The position numbers and the translations under genes are program-made. Of a stretch of 64,000 nt of DNA, positions 45,251-56,506 are shown in pieces. Each line of letters opens with the position of its first letter. The first letter of the stretch is position 1. Under the pieces are notes generated by a model. That model was not told the origin of the DNA. It did not search any database and saw only the letters and a program-made list of their open reading frames with translations. The DNA lies in assembly GCA_022843745.1 (NCBI GenBank), contig JALHNB010000003.1, forward strand, positions 182,126 through 246,125, in the 5' to 3' direction. The stretch comes from Anaerolineae bacterium. Lineage in GTDB: Bacteria; Chloroflexota; Anaerolineae; Aggregatilineales; Phototrophicaceae.

Positions 45251-46477
45251 ATGCGGAGCGCTATGCTGAAGGTGAATAATTTTAGAATATGGGTAATCAT
45301 CGGCCTGCTGGGGTTAGCGAGCTGCACGGGCAATGGCGCTAACCAACAAGCGATTGTACCAACGGCGACCTTACCGCCAATCATCAGTATGACCCCGCGA
45401 TTCACGGCAACGCCTGTTCCCACGCGAACACCGCTGCCGACGGATACGCTGACACCTTCCGAAACGCCTATCCCCCCCACGCCTTCTGATACCCCACCGC
45501 CGACAGAAATTCCACCGATTATGGGCATTGTCGCGTCGATCAACACGGTGAACGTGCGCGAAGGACCGGGGGTTAATTTTTCAGCATTTATTGCTTTGCC
45601 ACCGGGTACAAGTGTCGAGGTATTAGGGCAGAATCCTGACGGCAGATGGATTAATATTCAATTAGAAGATGGACGCGAAGGTTGGATTTCAAGCGAGCTG
45701 GTGCGCTTGCAGGAAACATCCACGCCTGCGCCAAGTGATACCCCTGCGCCCGATCTCACCGCGTTAGCGCTTGGAACGCCGCTGCCGACAGCGATTCTCG
45801 GCGGTGGAACGGTCACGCCAACTCCGCCACGTTCGGTGATTTCGCCAACACCTGTGACGGGAACTGTCGAAGGCAGCGAAGACATCACGCAAACGCCATT
45901 TTTGCCGATTATCGATGTAACTTCGATTAACCTGACGGCGACAGCGCTGGCAGGCGGCATCGTCGCGCCGACCAATACGCCCGTCGGTGGTCAGATCACA
46001 CCAACAGCAGGGCTGCCATCCGGGGATGGAACCTCCACGCTTGAGCCAGGAATCGGCCAGCAGGGAAGCTCATCCGCGCAGCAGGGTGTCGATGTTCTGG
46101 CCTACTGTAACAACCCGGCCTACCGTACACCCGCACCAACCAACCTCGCCGCCGGATCAACCATCGACATCTGGTGGAGTTGGTACGCCAAGACCGAAGC
46201 GCAGGTACGCGATCACATCAACAATGCGATTTATGATGTGCGGATCGACGGCGTACAGTTGCAAAATGTACGCATCTATCAGGGCAGCATTCGCCTGCAA
46301 GATGACGGCAATTATTACGTGTACTGGTATGTCCCGGCAGGGCCATTAGGCTCAGGCCCGCACGAGATCACCTACACGGTCAGTTGGTCAACGGCGATCA
46401 GCGACGGCTATGAACAGTTCGGCCCCAACACGTCGAATCCGCTGCAAAGTGGGAAGTGTACGTTTACGGTGCAGTAG
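45251..46477 (+). CDS. Thr/Pro-rich lipoprotein with SH3b domain
   Basis: A 408-residue lipoprotein. AGGAG lies before the ATG pair and the second ATG (45251) has better spacing. The lipobox is LASC, so the mature protein is attached by a lipidated Cys. A Thr/Pro linker is followed by an SH3b domain (about 95-155; NTVNVREGPGVNFSAFIAL and GREGWISSELVRL). A second low-complexity linker then leads to a C-terminal beta-domain (about 285-408) with YCNNPAYRTP and IDIWWSWYA. Its 3' end overlaps that of the convergent gene by 14 bases. Probably a cell-surface binding protein. Confidence 0.75.
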   Translation: MRSAMLKVNNFRIWVIIGLLGLASCTGNGANQQAIVPTATLPPIISMTPRFTATPVPTRTPLPTDTLTPSETPIPPTPSDTPPPTEIPPIMGIVASINTVNVREGPGVNFSAFIALPPGTSVEVLGQNPDGRWINIQLEDGREGWISSELVRLQETSTPAPSDTPAPDLTALALGTPLPTAILGGGTVTPTPPRSVISPTPVTGTVEGSEDITQTPFLPIIDVTSINLTATALAGGIVAPTNTPVGGQITPTAGLPSGDGTSTLEPGIGQQGSSSAQQGVDVLAYCNNPAYRTPAPTNLAAGSTIDIWWSWYAKTEAQVRDHINNAIYDVRIDGVQLQNVRIYQGSIRLQDDGNYYVYWYVPAGPLGSGPHEITYTVSWSTAISDGYEQFGPNTSNPLQSGKCTFTVQ

Positions 46478-47672
46478 AGTCGGAAATTGCGTTTGCCATC
46501 GCGATCAAATCACTGGCGCATCCAGTCGGGATTTGTTCATCTGCCAATGTTTCTATTTGGTCGCTAAAAATTGGCAACTGGTCATTGATAATATTTTCGA
46601 TGAGGTCGCTTTGAAGTGTCACTTGATTGATACAGCGTTTGGTGACAGTTTCTAACTCCTCATTGGTTGGCATTGGCACAGCGATTTGCATTACCCCATT
46701 TCGAACGGCATTCTCGATGTCCGATTGATCGAATGTTGCAGCGGCATTGCCCAAAGCCAATCGACCTCCGTAGGGACTCCAGGCCATCAACCGTCTCGCC
46801 CCTTTTCGATCAGGCGCTAAAGTTTCACGCAATTCACCTGACGAAGTATCCCATATCTGTGTCCGACCATCGTATCCATCGGTGGCTAATCTGTTTCCGT
46901 CTGCCGACCAGGAGATAGAGGCGATACCTACTTCAAGATCGCGTTTTGGACCTTGAAAACTGAGCATCTCTTCACCTGTATCAGGATTAAGAATCTGAAT
47001 TAGACCATCAGTAACATCGACAGTAGCCAATTTCATTCCATCTGGACTCCAGGTTAACGCGAACTTAAACGGTGCAACATATCGCTGTTCCAATTTTTCC
47101 TGGGATAGTAGATTATAGATGCTTACACCGCGTAAATCAGCAACCGCCAGTTCGCTACCATCTGGCTTCCAGGCAATATCGTAAGCGCTAACATCGGACG
47201 ATATTGGAAGTAAGTTGAAACGATCATTTTCCGTATTCCAAAACTTCAATGGATAACTGCCATCCGTTGTAGAGGCGACGCTGACCAGTATTGGGTTCAC
47301 CGGATTCCAGGCGACAAATGCTGGCCCATCGTAGCTGCTATTCCCTTCCAGTTCCGCGACAAGCTGACCATCGTTCGTGTTCCAGACTCGTATTATCCCG
47401 TCAACAGGGCCAACACTGGCTAATCGCGTACCATCGGGACTCCAGGTTAAAGAAGTTACCACAGCCGAGGCGCTTTGAAGTTTCATCAGAACCGCATCAG
47501 TTGAGGCATCCCAAATAGTGATAAGGCCGCTGCTGTCCGCGCCCGCAATTCGGCTTCCAGCGGGACTCCAGACTATAGACGTTATAAAAGCGGATGATAG
47601 GGATGAAACAGCGGTAACTGAGAAGCAAAGCAGAATAATAAACAGAGAGGCGATCTTTGTGTAAGTAATCAT
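46464..47672 (-). CDS. Secreted WD40-type beta-propeller protein
   Basis: A protein of about 402 residues with a signal peptide or anchor (MITYTKIASLFIILL...). It holds about seven WD40-like repeats, each with LTWSPDGTRLA, ITWSPAGSRIA, IAWKPDGSELA or ISWSADGNRLA. Inter-repeat strands such as GLITIWDAST and RTQIWDTSSGE complete the blades. WD40 propellers are protein-binding platforms. The C-terminal part (about 310-402) is helical and Asn/Glu-rich with two Cys (KRCINQ, GCASDL). No enzymatic activity is predicted. Confidence 0.8.
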   Translation of the reverse strand: MITYTKIASLFIILLCFSVTAVSSLSSAFITSIVWSPAGSRIAGADSSGLITIWDASTDAVLMKLQSASAVVTSLTWSPDGTRLASVGPVDGIIRVWNTNDGQLVAELEGNSSYDGPAFVAWNPVNPILVSVASTTDGSYPLKFWNTENDRFNLLPISSDVSAYDIAWKPDGSELAVADLRGVSIYNLLSQEKLEQRYVAPFKFALTWSPDGMKLATVDVTDGLIQILNPDTGEEMLSFQGPKRDLEVGIASISWSADGNRLATDGYDGRTQIWDTSSGELRETLAPDRKGARRLMAWSPYGGRLALGNAAATFDQSDIENAVRNGVMQIAVPMPTNEELETVTKRCINQVTLQSDLIENIINDQLPIFSDQIETLADEQIPTGCASDLIAMANAISDSTAP

Positions 47673-47717
47673 GGGGAAAATAGGGTGAGATGTTGCCACC
47701 TCACCCTATCGAAAAAT

Positions 47718-48470
47718 CTACGTATGCTGGGGGATGTCGTTGACGTTGATGATGCCCTCCGGCGAACCTTTGCGGATCGCCAGCTTGACCTCGCCAATCG
47801 CGCGGGTGACTTCGATGCCGCGTGGGCAGGCAGGCGTGCAGTTGTAGATCGTGCGGCAGCGCCAAACGCCGTTGGGGTCAGCCAGCACGTCGAGGCGTTC
47901 TTCTGCGCCCTGATCGCGGCTGTCGAAAATGAAGCGATGCGCCTGGACAATCGCCGCCGGGCCGACATATTTGCCGTTCGCCCAAAAGCTGGGGCAGGAG
48001 GTCGTGCAGGCCGCGCACAAAATGCAGTTGGTGGTGTTGTCGAATTTCGCGCGATCTTCAATCGTTTGCAGCCGTTCGCGTCCGTCCGCCGGGACAGGGG
48101 TGTTGTTGATGAAATAGGGCATGACCGAACGGTAATGCTCGAAAAACGGCTCCATATCGACCACGAGGTCTTTTAGTACGCGCAGGCCAAGAATCGGCTC
48201 AATCTGCACTTTTTCGCCCACATCGCGGATGAGCAGCTTGCAAGCCAAAGCGTTGCGTCCATTAATGCGCATCGCGTCCGAGCCGCAGATGCCGTGTGAA
48301 CACGAGCGCCGCAGGGTCAGTGTACCGTCCTGCTCCCACTTAATTCGATGCAGCAGTTCCAACACACGATCCGTTTCCGCCACGTCTTTCAGCGAAAATT
48401 CCTGCCAATGGGGCTTGGGGTTCGTTGTGCTTTCCGGGTTATATCGTCTGATACGAAATGTCACATCCAT
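47718..48470 (-). CDS. sdhB: Succinate dehydrogenase iron-sulfur subunit
   Basis: A 250-residue subunit that passes electrons from the flavoprotein to quinone. The [2Fe-2S] motif is in CSHGICGSDAMRINGRNALAC, the [4Fe-4S] motif is CILCAACTTSCP and the [3Fe-4S] region is CRTIYNCTPACP. The ATG at 48470 starts the family N-terminus; a TTG six codons upstream is also in frame. It is the last gene of the sdhCAB operon, about 100 bases after sdhA. Confidence 0.95.
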   Translation of the reverse strand: MDVTFRIRRYNPESTTNPKPHWQEFSLKDVAETDRVLELLHRIKWEQDGTLTLRRSCSHGICGSDAMRINGRNALACKLLIRDVGEKVQIEPILGLRVLKDLVVDMEPFFEHYRSVMPYFINNTPVPADGRERLQTIEDRAKFDNTTNCILCAACTTSCPSFWANGKYVGPAAIVQAHRFIFDSRDQGAEERLDVLADPNGVWRCRTIYNCTPACPRGIEVTRAIGEVKLAIRKGSPEGIINVNDIPQHT

Positions 48471-48569
48471 AAGGTTGTTAGCTTTCAATTCCTCAATCGG
48501 TTTAAGAGTGCTGAGTTTAAAGTGCTGAGTTCAATCATTGAGCACTTCAAACTTTTAACTCAGGACTAT

Positions 48570-50393
48570 TTAATAGACGCGCTCTTTCGGCAGGAAGCGC
48601 TTATCGACATCCGCCAGCGAGGTATCCACCTTTTTGTTGTGGTTGATCTCCAGATCCATTGTCCCACGCGGATAAGGATTGTCTCCCTTGCGATAGGCCA
48701 GCGTATGGCACATCCACTTGTCATCGTCGCGGTTTTGATAATCCTCGCGGCTGTGACCACCCCGGCTTTCGGTGCGCTCCACAGCGCTCTTGCCCGTCAC
48801 CAACGCCAGATCGAGCAGGCAGCCAAGCTCCCAGGCTTCAATCAAATCGGTGTTGAACTGAAAACCACGATCATCAATGGTCAGGTCGGTCTGGTAACGT
48901 TCGCGTAATTCCTGCACATCGCTGATACCCTGCTTGATGCCAGATTCGATGCGGAACACACCGACATTCGACATCATGGATGTTTGCATCATCTTGCGCA
49001 GTTCGCCGGGGCGGGTTTTGCCCTTACTGTTACGCAGGCGATTAATTTCCGCCTCAATTTCGCCTGTTGGATTGGATGGCAGCGGCGTGAAACTCGCCCG
49101 CTTGACGTAATCGGCGATGGCTTTGCCGCCGCGCCGCCCAAACACGACCAGATCGACCAGCGAATTTGTGCCGAGGCGATTCGCCCCGTGACAACTGACA
49201 CAAGCGCATTCACCCGCCGCGTACAGGCCGGGCAGGACTGTCCAGTTTTCGTCAATCACGACTTCGGCGTTGATATTCGTCGGAATGCCACCCATTGCAT
49301 AATGCGCTGTCGGCTGGATGGGCATGGGTTCGGTCAGCGGATCGACACCCGCGTAAGTACGGCACAATTCCAGCGTTTCGGCTAGCGCCTGAGCAATATA
49401 GGCATCATCGACGCGGCGTGTTTCGCCCGCTTCCGCCAGATAACGATTGACTGTTTCCGGGCGAATATCCAGGTGGACGTAATCCTTGCCGCCAATCCCG
49501 TTGCCCTCGCGCAGTTCCAGATAAATCGAACGGCTCACGACATCGCGACTGGCAAGGTCTTTGATTTTTGGCGCGTATTTTTCCATAAAGCGCTGGCCGT
49601 GACGGTTCAGCAAAATGCCGCCCTCGCCGCGAATACCTTCGGTCAGCAGCACACCCAGGCCGTAAAGTCCGGTGGGGTGAAACTGATAAAATTCCATATC
49701 CTGCATGGGGACTCCACGCCGGAAAACCACCGCAGAGCCATCACCTGTCAGGCTGTGCGCGTTGCTGGTGATCTGCCACACACGCCCCCAACCGCCAGTC
49801 GCGAACAGCGTCGCTTTGGCATGGAAGACGTGCATTTCGCCCGTACCGAGTTGAATCGCGACAGTGCCGACGGCCTTGCCCTGATTCATAATGAGATCGA
49901 CGACGTGAAATTCGTCGAAAAAGCGCACGTTATTTTTGATGCACTGCTGGTAAAGCGTCTGCAAAATCATGTGTCCGGTGCGGTCTGCCGAATGACAGGC
50001 GCGGCGAACCGGCTTCTCGCCAAAATTGCTGGTGTGACCGCCGAAACGTCGCTGGCTGATGCGCCCTTCGGATGTGCGATCAAATGGCAGCCCCATGTGT
50101 TCCAGCTCGATAATCGAGTCGATGGCTTCTTCCGCCAAAACTTTGACGGCGTTCTGGTCGGCCAGATAATCGCCACCTTTAACTGTATCGTAGGCGTGCC
50201 ACAGCGGATTATCTTCCTCAAGATTACCCAGCGCCGCGCCAATGCCCCCCAACGCCGCACCTGTGTGGCTGCGCGTTGGATAAAGCTTGCTGACGACGGC
50301 GACGTTCGCACCGCCCTGGCTTGCATATAATGCTGCCATTAATCCCGCGCCACCCGCGCCGACGATTACAGCATCAAACTGATGTGTCTGCAT
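48570..50393 (-). CDS. sdhA: Succinate dehydrogenase/fumarate reductase flavoprotein subunit
   Basis: A 607-residue flavoprotein that oxidises succinate to fumarate. The FAD-binding start is [17 protein letters not shown] and the covalent FAD histidine lies in [29 protein letters not shown] and the active-site Arg region in [11 protein letters not shown] are conserved. AGGAGCAGGA precedes the ATG. It lies in the sdhCAB operon about 70 bases after the membrane anchor gene. Confidence 0.96.
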   Translation of the reverse strand: MQTHQFDAVIVGAGGAGLMAALYASQGGANVAVVSKLYPTRSHTGAALGGIGAALGNLEEDNPLWHAYDTVKGGDYLADQNAVKVLAEEAIDSIIELEHMGLPFDRTSEGRISQRRFGGHTSNFGEKPVRRACHSADRTGHMILQTLYQQCIKNNVRFFDEFHVVDLIMNQGKAVGTVAIQLGTGEMHVFHAKATLFATGGWGRVWQITSNAHSLTGDGSAVVFRRGVPMQDMEFYQFHPTGLYGLGVLLTEGIRGEGGILLNRHGQRFMEKYAPKIKDLASRDVVSRSIYLELREGNGIGGKDYVHLDIRPETVNRYLAEAGETRRVDDAYIAQALAETLELCRTYAGVDPLTEPMPIQPTAHYAMGGIPTNINAEVVIDENWTVLPGLYAAGECACVSCHGANRLGTNSLVDLVVFGRRGGKAIADYVKRASFTPLPSNPTGEIEAEINRLRNSKGKTRPGELRKMMQTSMMSNVGVFRIESGIKQGISDVQELRERYQTDLTIDDRGFQFNTDLIEAWELGCLLDLALVTGKSAVERTESRGGHSREDYQNRDDDKWMCHTLAYRKGDNPYPRGTMDLEINHNKKVDTSLADVDKRFLPKERVY

Positions 50394-50462
50394 ATATCCT
50401 GCTCCCTAAATTCGTTTCTCGAAGCAATTCACCTTTCAACAGGCTGCTGAAAAGCGAACCAC

Positions 50463-51470
50463 CTATGGATGTAAATTCTCTGTTGCTTCTCGCGCCATCT
50501 CAATAGCCGCCGAGTCAATGGTGGCGAACAGCATAGCACTGCCCAAAACTAACAAGACGATTGCGCCCATCAGGCAGAAATAAATTGCCGCACGTCGCAG
50601 TAACGGACTGCCCATCGTGTAATCAGTCAGAACATAACGCAGACCGTTGAATCCATGTACGACCACCAATGCCAGCAGGCCAAAATCGTACAACCGCCAG
50701 ATCGCCACGCCACCAACGAACATATTCCAGCGGTTGGCGACAAATTCAACAGCCGTTCCGCTTTGATTGACCATGTTTGTACCGACCACAACCGAATTTT
50801 GTGCCGTGATGTCGAAAACCCCCTGAATGACGTGCATCATCGCCAGATGTCCGAAAACTAAGGGGAGGATCATAACACCGCTGATGCGCATATAAGACCA
50901 CCAGAAGCGCTCAATCCGGCTTCCGCTAGGATTTTGCTTCTTGCTTGTCGTATCGCCAGCGATCACGCCATGAATCACCGAATAAAAAATGGCGGCGACC
51001 AGTGCGACCACGATGCCAATTAAAAATGGCACTTGTGAACCAATCACCTGCAATAACGGAAGCGCGGTTGGGTTGGTGTTGTAATGGTCGATTACATGGC
51101 TGAACATCAAAATGAAAACAGGTACACAGATGATAATCGTAATGAGAAGTACCGCTATGGCTGCGCGCTGCTGATAACGCCACAGATTGGGGCGAAAATC
51201 AAAAAAGGTAATGCGCAGGCCGTTAATCGCGTGATAGACCACTGCCGCTACCAGTGCAAACTCGCCAATCGTAAAGAGAGGAGATTGATAAATCGCGATG
51301 GCTTCGACATATAGTTCCGGGTAAAAAACCGCCCAGGAGGTGTCGATGACATGCAGGAAGAGGAAAAAAACGACCCCCAGGCCAGTGAGTCGATGAAGCA
51401 TCCAACTCCACTGTCCGAGTGCGCCACGATAGCGCAGGGTTTCGGTAACAGTTATTACAAGTGAGGTCAA
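50463..51470 (-). CDS. Fused succinate dehydrogenase membrane anchor (SdhC-SdhD)
   Basis: A 335-residue polytopic protein. Residues 20-160 match SdhC (WMLHRLTGLGVVFFLFLHV, then YHAINGLRI with a haem-ligand type His). Residues 190-320 match SdhD (MRISGVMILPLVFGHLAMMHV, then VVHGFNGLRYVL). The two halves together make about seven to eight helices, where separate SdhC and SdhD have three each. It binds haem b and quinone and holds SdhA and SdhB at the membrane. The start is a TTG, 7 bases after GGAGGA; no in-frame ATG fits. First gene of the sdhCAB operon. Confidence 0.85.
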   Translation of the reverse strand: MTSLVITVTETLRYRGALGQWSWMLHRLTGLGVVFFLFLHVIDTSWAVFYPELYVEAIAIYQSPLFTIGEFALVAAVVYHAINGLRITFFDFRPNLWRYQQRAAIAVLLITIIICVPVFILMFSHVIDHYNTNPTALPLLQVIGSQVPFLIGIVVALVAAIFYSVIHGVIAGDTTSKKQNPSGSRIERFWWSYMRISGVMILPLVFGHLAMMHVIQGVFDITAQNSVVVGTNMVNQSGTAVEFVANRWNMFVGGVAIWRLYDFGLLALVVVHGFNGLRYVLTDYTMGSPLLRRAAIYFCLMGAIVLLVLGSAMLFATIDSAAIEMAREATENLHP

Positions 51471-51637
51471 AGTGAGTTCCTCCGAGGAATATTGAGGTGG
51501 GAATGAAGAAGTCTTGATTTGAGTGGATTATAACACTCTGCCCCAGACACCGCAATGTTTATATCATTTAGAATTTCATGAAAGATCGGTTTAAAATATG
51601 TTAATATCACTTATCAGATACGACAAATTTCTTTGCC

Positions 51638-51657
51638 TTGACACCTCTGATTGTGGG

Positions 51658-51666
<9 letters not shown>
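51638..51666 (+). promoter_or_regulatory. Promoter of tRNA-Ala
   Basis: TTGACA (51638-51643) and TACAAT (51661-51666) are separated by exactly 17 bases and lie 15 bases before the tRNA. It is a near-consensus sigma70-type promoter and lies in chromosomal DNA left of the element. Confidence 0.85.
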
Positions 51667-53421
<1,755 letters not shown>

Positions 53422-53462
53422 ACGACCTCACTTGTGAACTTGTTTTAACTTACAACAGAATT

Positions 53463-53633
53463 TCAGTTTTGTGTTTTTTGCCTCTGAATATGATGGACTT
53501 TAGTGTGATCGATTTGCTGCGTAATGACTTCTTCTGATGTTTTATCCTGGGTTTTTACCAGAATTTCGGCGACCCGGATCACACGAAGCAGCAAATCCTC
53601 TGGTTTTTGTGGTTTTGTGACTTTAGAGGACAT
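53463..53633 (-). CDS. 56-residue protein between primase and recombinase
   Basis: A short, highly charged protein (MSSKVTKPQKPEDLLLRVIR... to QRQKTQN). A strong GGAGGAGA ribosome site precedes its ATG, inside the 3' end of the primase gene, and its stop lies about 40 bases before the recombinase start. It could be a recombination directionality factor or another small accessory protein. That is inferred from place only; no family is recognised. Confidence 0.6.
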   Translation of the reverse strand: MSSKVTKPQKPEDLLLRVIRVAEILVKTQDKTSEEVITQQIDHTKVHHIQRQKTQN

Positions 53634-54630
53634 GAGGTATCTCCTCCAAAACCGATTGTTTTTCGTTCAGCGAATCCGCAATCCAGGCATAGAGGTCGCC
53701 GCCTTGCAGGTAGAATTCGGTAATATCTTTCTCTTGCGGCACTTGAATGGCGCGAAAGCGCGGCGAGAGGGAGAGCAGACGGTTCGCACCTTTTTCTCCT
53801 GCTGCATCACGGTCATAGGCGACGAGAATGGTATGACAATGCGTGAGTTCGGCGTACCAGCGCGAACTGAGGATCGCGGTGGCGCTGCTCAGGGTCACAG
53901 CGGCTGCCAGATCACCCGCTTCCTGCCGCGCCAGCAGCGTGTCGAACTCACCCTCACAAAATAAAGCGATGTCCCGATCTGCCAGTTGGTCAGCGCCGTA
54001 CAAGCCATTGACGTTGCCACCTTTGATCTGCTGGTATTTCGGCGTGCCGTAGGCGCGACGGACTTTGACTGCCCAGAGCGCGTCCGCTGCAAACCAGGGG
54101 ATGGTAATCCCGCAGGGGACATCCATCCCTTCGATCACCCGCCAATTGCGGAAATCCCCCGGCACATACCCCAACCGGGCAGCGCGAATGGTGCGGGTGG
54201 TCAAGCCTCGTCCAGTGAGATAGTTGAGAGCGGGTTCGCCGACTTCTGACCAGAGGAGTTCCTCTGCCTGACTGACGATGCGTTCCGCCCGATGCTGCCA
54301 GTCCCATTCCGGTGGTTCGGAAGGGGATTTCAGACACTTGCGCTCGACAGGGACAACATCCTCCATCCGCTCGCCCAATACCCGCAGTGCCTCGACAAAA
54401 CTCAGGCGGCGGTAGTTGGTGAGCCAATCCAGGGCATCACCGCTGGTGTCACAGGCTCCAAAGCAGCGGTAGCCATTGGCCCAGACCGCCAGGCTGAAAC
54501 CTTTATGCTCGTGATGAAACGGGCATTTCCATAAGGAAGCCCGCCCACCACGCAAGGGGGCAGGTCCCAAATCCTGCTCGACCAGACGGCGCAGGTCACA
54601 GTGTTCTTTCAAATGTTGGGTATCCGTCAT
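53623..54630 (-). CDS. DNA primase-like protein: CHC2-type zinc finger and TOPRIM domain
   Basis: A 335-residue protein. The N-terminal zinc-binding region has C36PFH39 and C56FGAC60, like the CHC2 finger of DnaG and phage primases. A TOPRIM domain (about 210-310) has the Glu in LFCEGEFDTLL and the DxD in ILVAYDRDAAGEKGA. DnaB-binding or helicase domains are absent, so it probably makes primers, or was once a DnaG-like enzyme, for replication of the excised element. AGAGGAAG precedes the ATG. It lies between the DUF3987 gene and the 56-residue gene on the leftward operon. Confidence 0.85.
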   Translation of the reverse strand: MTDTQHLKEHCDLRRLVEQDLGPAPLRGGRASLWKCPFHHEHKGFSLAVWANGYRCFGACDTSGDALDWLTNYRRLSFVEALRVLGERMEDVVPVERKCLKSPSEPPEWDWQHRAERIVSQAEELLWSEVGEPALNYLTGRGLTTRTIRAARLGYVPGDFRNWRVIEGMDVPCGITIPWFAADALWAVKVRRAYGTPKYQQIKGGNVNGLYGADQLADRDIALFCEGEFDTLLARQEAGDLAAAVTLSSATAILSSRWYAELTHCHTILVAYDRDAAGEKGANRLLSLSPRFRAIQVPQEKDITEFYLQGGDLYAWIADSLNEKQSVLEEIPHVL

Positions 54631-54665
54631 GTCTTCTTCCTCTGCTCTCTAATTGACACGCGCTA

Positions 54666-54686
54666 TGACAATTGACAATTGACAAT
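54666..54686. repeat. Three tandem TGACAAT repeats
   Basis: Three exact 7-bp copies lie in the gap between the DUF3987 and primase genes, followed by GATTGTCACG. Read on the other strand they contain TTGTC, which also occurs in the inverted iterons. The role is unknown. Confidence 0.6.
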
Positions 54687-54698
54687 TACTGGCGATTG

Positions 54699-56315
54699 TC
54701 ACGATCCCGCGACAGTTGCTCCATCGGTCAGTCGATATGCTTCTGACTTCACACCGGGTTTGGGCGGAAGTTCGACGCGCTCGATGCAACCGTCTTCTTC
54801 CAATGCTCGAAGCGCCTCAATCACCGGCTTACGCGCCGAACGGAGCGCTCGATAAATGTCCCGCACGGTTGCCACACCCCCACAGGCACGCAGAAAGCTG
54901 AGAATGCGATTTTCCAGTCGTCCTTCTTCGTTCTCACCCAAATCCGCCAGCAGGCGGTGGGCGGAAGCCCGCCAGTCTTCGACGATTTGCTGCGCCCGAT
55001 ACCAGTGCGCGGCTGTCACCTTCGGATGAGGCAGCCCACCCTCCTCGTCCGCCCAATCCATCGCTGCCAGCAGGGTCGCCACCTTAATCGCCTGCACATG
55101 CAAACGTCCGTAAACAGCGCGAAGACGATCATCTAATGAAGAACTGGGGGCAGTCATCGCCCGCAGCGCCTGTTCATAGGCATGACAGGCGATCCAGATG
55201 TCCGCCGAGAGCGACCAGGCTTCGCTGGTTTTCTTTTCGCCGAGAGCATCAGGCAGCGGCGGTTCGGGCAGACGTTCATGTAAACGGCGCAAACGGTTCG
55301 CCAGTTCAGTCGGTGTCTGGCTGTCTTTCGGAGCAGCTCGTTCCTTATAATCCGGCTCCGGTGTGAGCAGTCCAAAACGAGCCAGATTGCCATTGAACCA
55401 GTCCGAAGAAGACAATGCCGTTGACAATTCCGCCGGAGTCGCCGCACCCAGAATGGAGAGCGCCGCATCGCGGATGACCACCAGCCCTTTGTTGTTGGTA
55501 TTGCTATCCATATAGGGTGGGCAGTCGTAGAGGGTCATGATGAGTTCTTTCAAGCCCGCCATGTAATCTCGACCCATTGATTTGAAAAGTCCTGACAGTT
55601 CATCACGCAGCAGCCCACGCTGCGCGGCATAGCGGTTGCCTTTTTCCAACCGCGCCCGGTCAAGTTGCGGAATGTCGGCAAAATTCGGCGGTAGAATGCC
55701 GCCGAGCATCGACATGAAGTTCTCCGGCGATCCCGGCTGGGGCATCAGCATGTGCGGAATTGCCAGCCGTGCCACTTCGCTCGCCAGACTTAAGCCTGCG
55801 GATTTGCGGTAGTAAGTGGAGACGGCAACGACCATCAGATACAGGTTGGGGAAAACCTGCTGCCGCCAGGGAGTGTGAATGTAGAGTCTGCGTCCGACAG
55901 CGATAGCAGCCAGATACAGACCGGCACCCAGGTGAAAGGCCAGCGGGGTTTCATTGGCGGCGCTGCCTGCCCAGCGCACATAGTCGTTCAGCCAGTGCCC
56001 GACACCTGCTGCCTGTTGAAGCTGCGCTTCCGTCAGTTTCGCCGCTGGGGGTAGTTCCGGGACGATATTGAGATCGACAGCGCGCTGCGGCAGCGGTGGG
56101 GGTGGTGCATTCGGGTCAACAGCCAGCACCGCCCGCAGCAGTTCCTGCCCCAGCACTTTCCGCAGAAAGCGCAGGTCATCCGGCACATTCGGATCGAGAT
56201 GCGCCAGCAGCAAGCCGACAGCGGGACTGAGTTGCAAGCTGTCCCAGGACATGCCCACCAGCGCCCGCGCTAGTGCGTAGGCATCATGCGGTGAAAGCGT
56301 GAAGTTCATGGTCAT
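54699..56315 (-). CDS. DUF3987-type replication-associated protein with C-terminal winged helix
   Basis: A 538-residue protein. The middle part resembles the DUF3987 primase/helicase-like family (FHLGAGLYLAAIAVGRRLYIHTPW, NLYLMVVAVSTYYRKSAG). The P-loop position reads STYYRKSA, with Ser and Arg where Gly is expected, so ATP use is doubtful. LLRDELSGLFKSMGRDYM and GLVVIRDAALSILGAATPAEL are conserved downstream. The C-terminus (about 450-538) is a winged helix (VATVRDIYRALRSARKPVIEAL) that could bind DNA. Its ATG overlaps the stop of the RHH gene (ATGA), so the two are coupled. Confidence 0.7.
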   Translation of the reverse strand: MTMNFTLSPHDAYALARALVGMSWDSLQLSPAVGLLLAHLDPNVPDDLRFLRKVLGQELLRAVLAVDPNAPPPPLPQRAVDLNIVPELPPAAKLTEAQLQQAAGVGHWLNDYVRWAGSAANETPLAFHLGAGLYLAAIAVGRRLYIHTPWRQQVFPNLYLMVVAVSTYYRKSAGLSLASEVARLAIPHMLMPQPGSPENFMSMLGGILPPNFADIPQLDRARLEKGNRYAAQRGLLRDELSGLFKSMGRDYMAGLKELIMTLYDCPPYMDSNTNNKGLVVIRDAALSILGAATPAELSTALSSSDWFNGNLARFGLLTPEPDYKERAAPKDSQTPTELANRLRRLHERLPEPPLPDALGEKKTSEAWSLSADIWIACHAYEQALRAMTAPSSSLDDRLRAVYGRLHVQAIKVATLLAAMDWADEEGGLPHPKVTAAHWYRAQQIVEDWRASAHRLLADLGENEEGRLENRILSFLRACGGVATVRDIYRALRSARKPVIEALRALEEDGCIERVELPPKPGVKSEAYRLTDGATVAGS

Positions 56316-56506
56316 AACGCTTCACGCTCCGGCGCTGCAAAGGGTTGTCCGCGCCGCTGTTCTTCCGCCTCAAGCGCCTGCACCACCAGTATAAAAATGA
56401 GGTTGGCAAGCGGGCGATGCTGTTCCCGCGCCCACTGCTCCAGTTTGCGCCGCGTCGCCGCTGTCAGCCGGAACGCGACCCGTTCCGAAAAAATATCCTG
56501 ATCCAT
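56312..56506 (-). CDS. Ribbon-helix-helix DNA-binding protein
   Basis: A 64-residue protein with an N-terminal strand (ERVAFRLTAATRRKLEQWARE) and two helices (RPLANLIFILVVQALE), the ribbon-helix-helix pattern of small repressors such as Arc and CopG. AGGAAACGAG precedes the ATG at 56506; a longer ORF start is spurious. It is the first gene of the leftward operon and lies next to the direct-repeat array, so it is a candidate to bind those sites and control its own operon. No toxin gene is adjacent. Confidence 0.75.
   Translation of the reverse strand: MDQDIFSERVAFRLTAATRRKLEQWAREQHRPLANLIFILVVQALEAEEQRRGQPFAAPEREAL

Noticed and set aside
49473..50330. A 285-codon plus-strand frame opposite sdhA
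   Set aside because: Shadow of a highly conserved gene; no recognisable protein pattern and no ribosome site.
53524..53964. A 146-codon plus-strand frame opposite the primase 3' end
   Set aside because: It overlaps the primase and the 56-residue gene on the other strand, both of which have strong ribosome sites; its peptide has no domain pattern.
56312..56506. RHH protein as antitoxin of a toxin-antitoxin pair
   Set aside because: The neighbour is a 538-residue DUF3987-type protein, not a small toxin; an operon repressor fits better.
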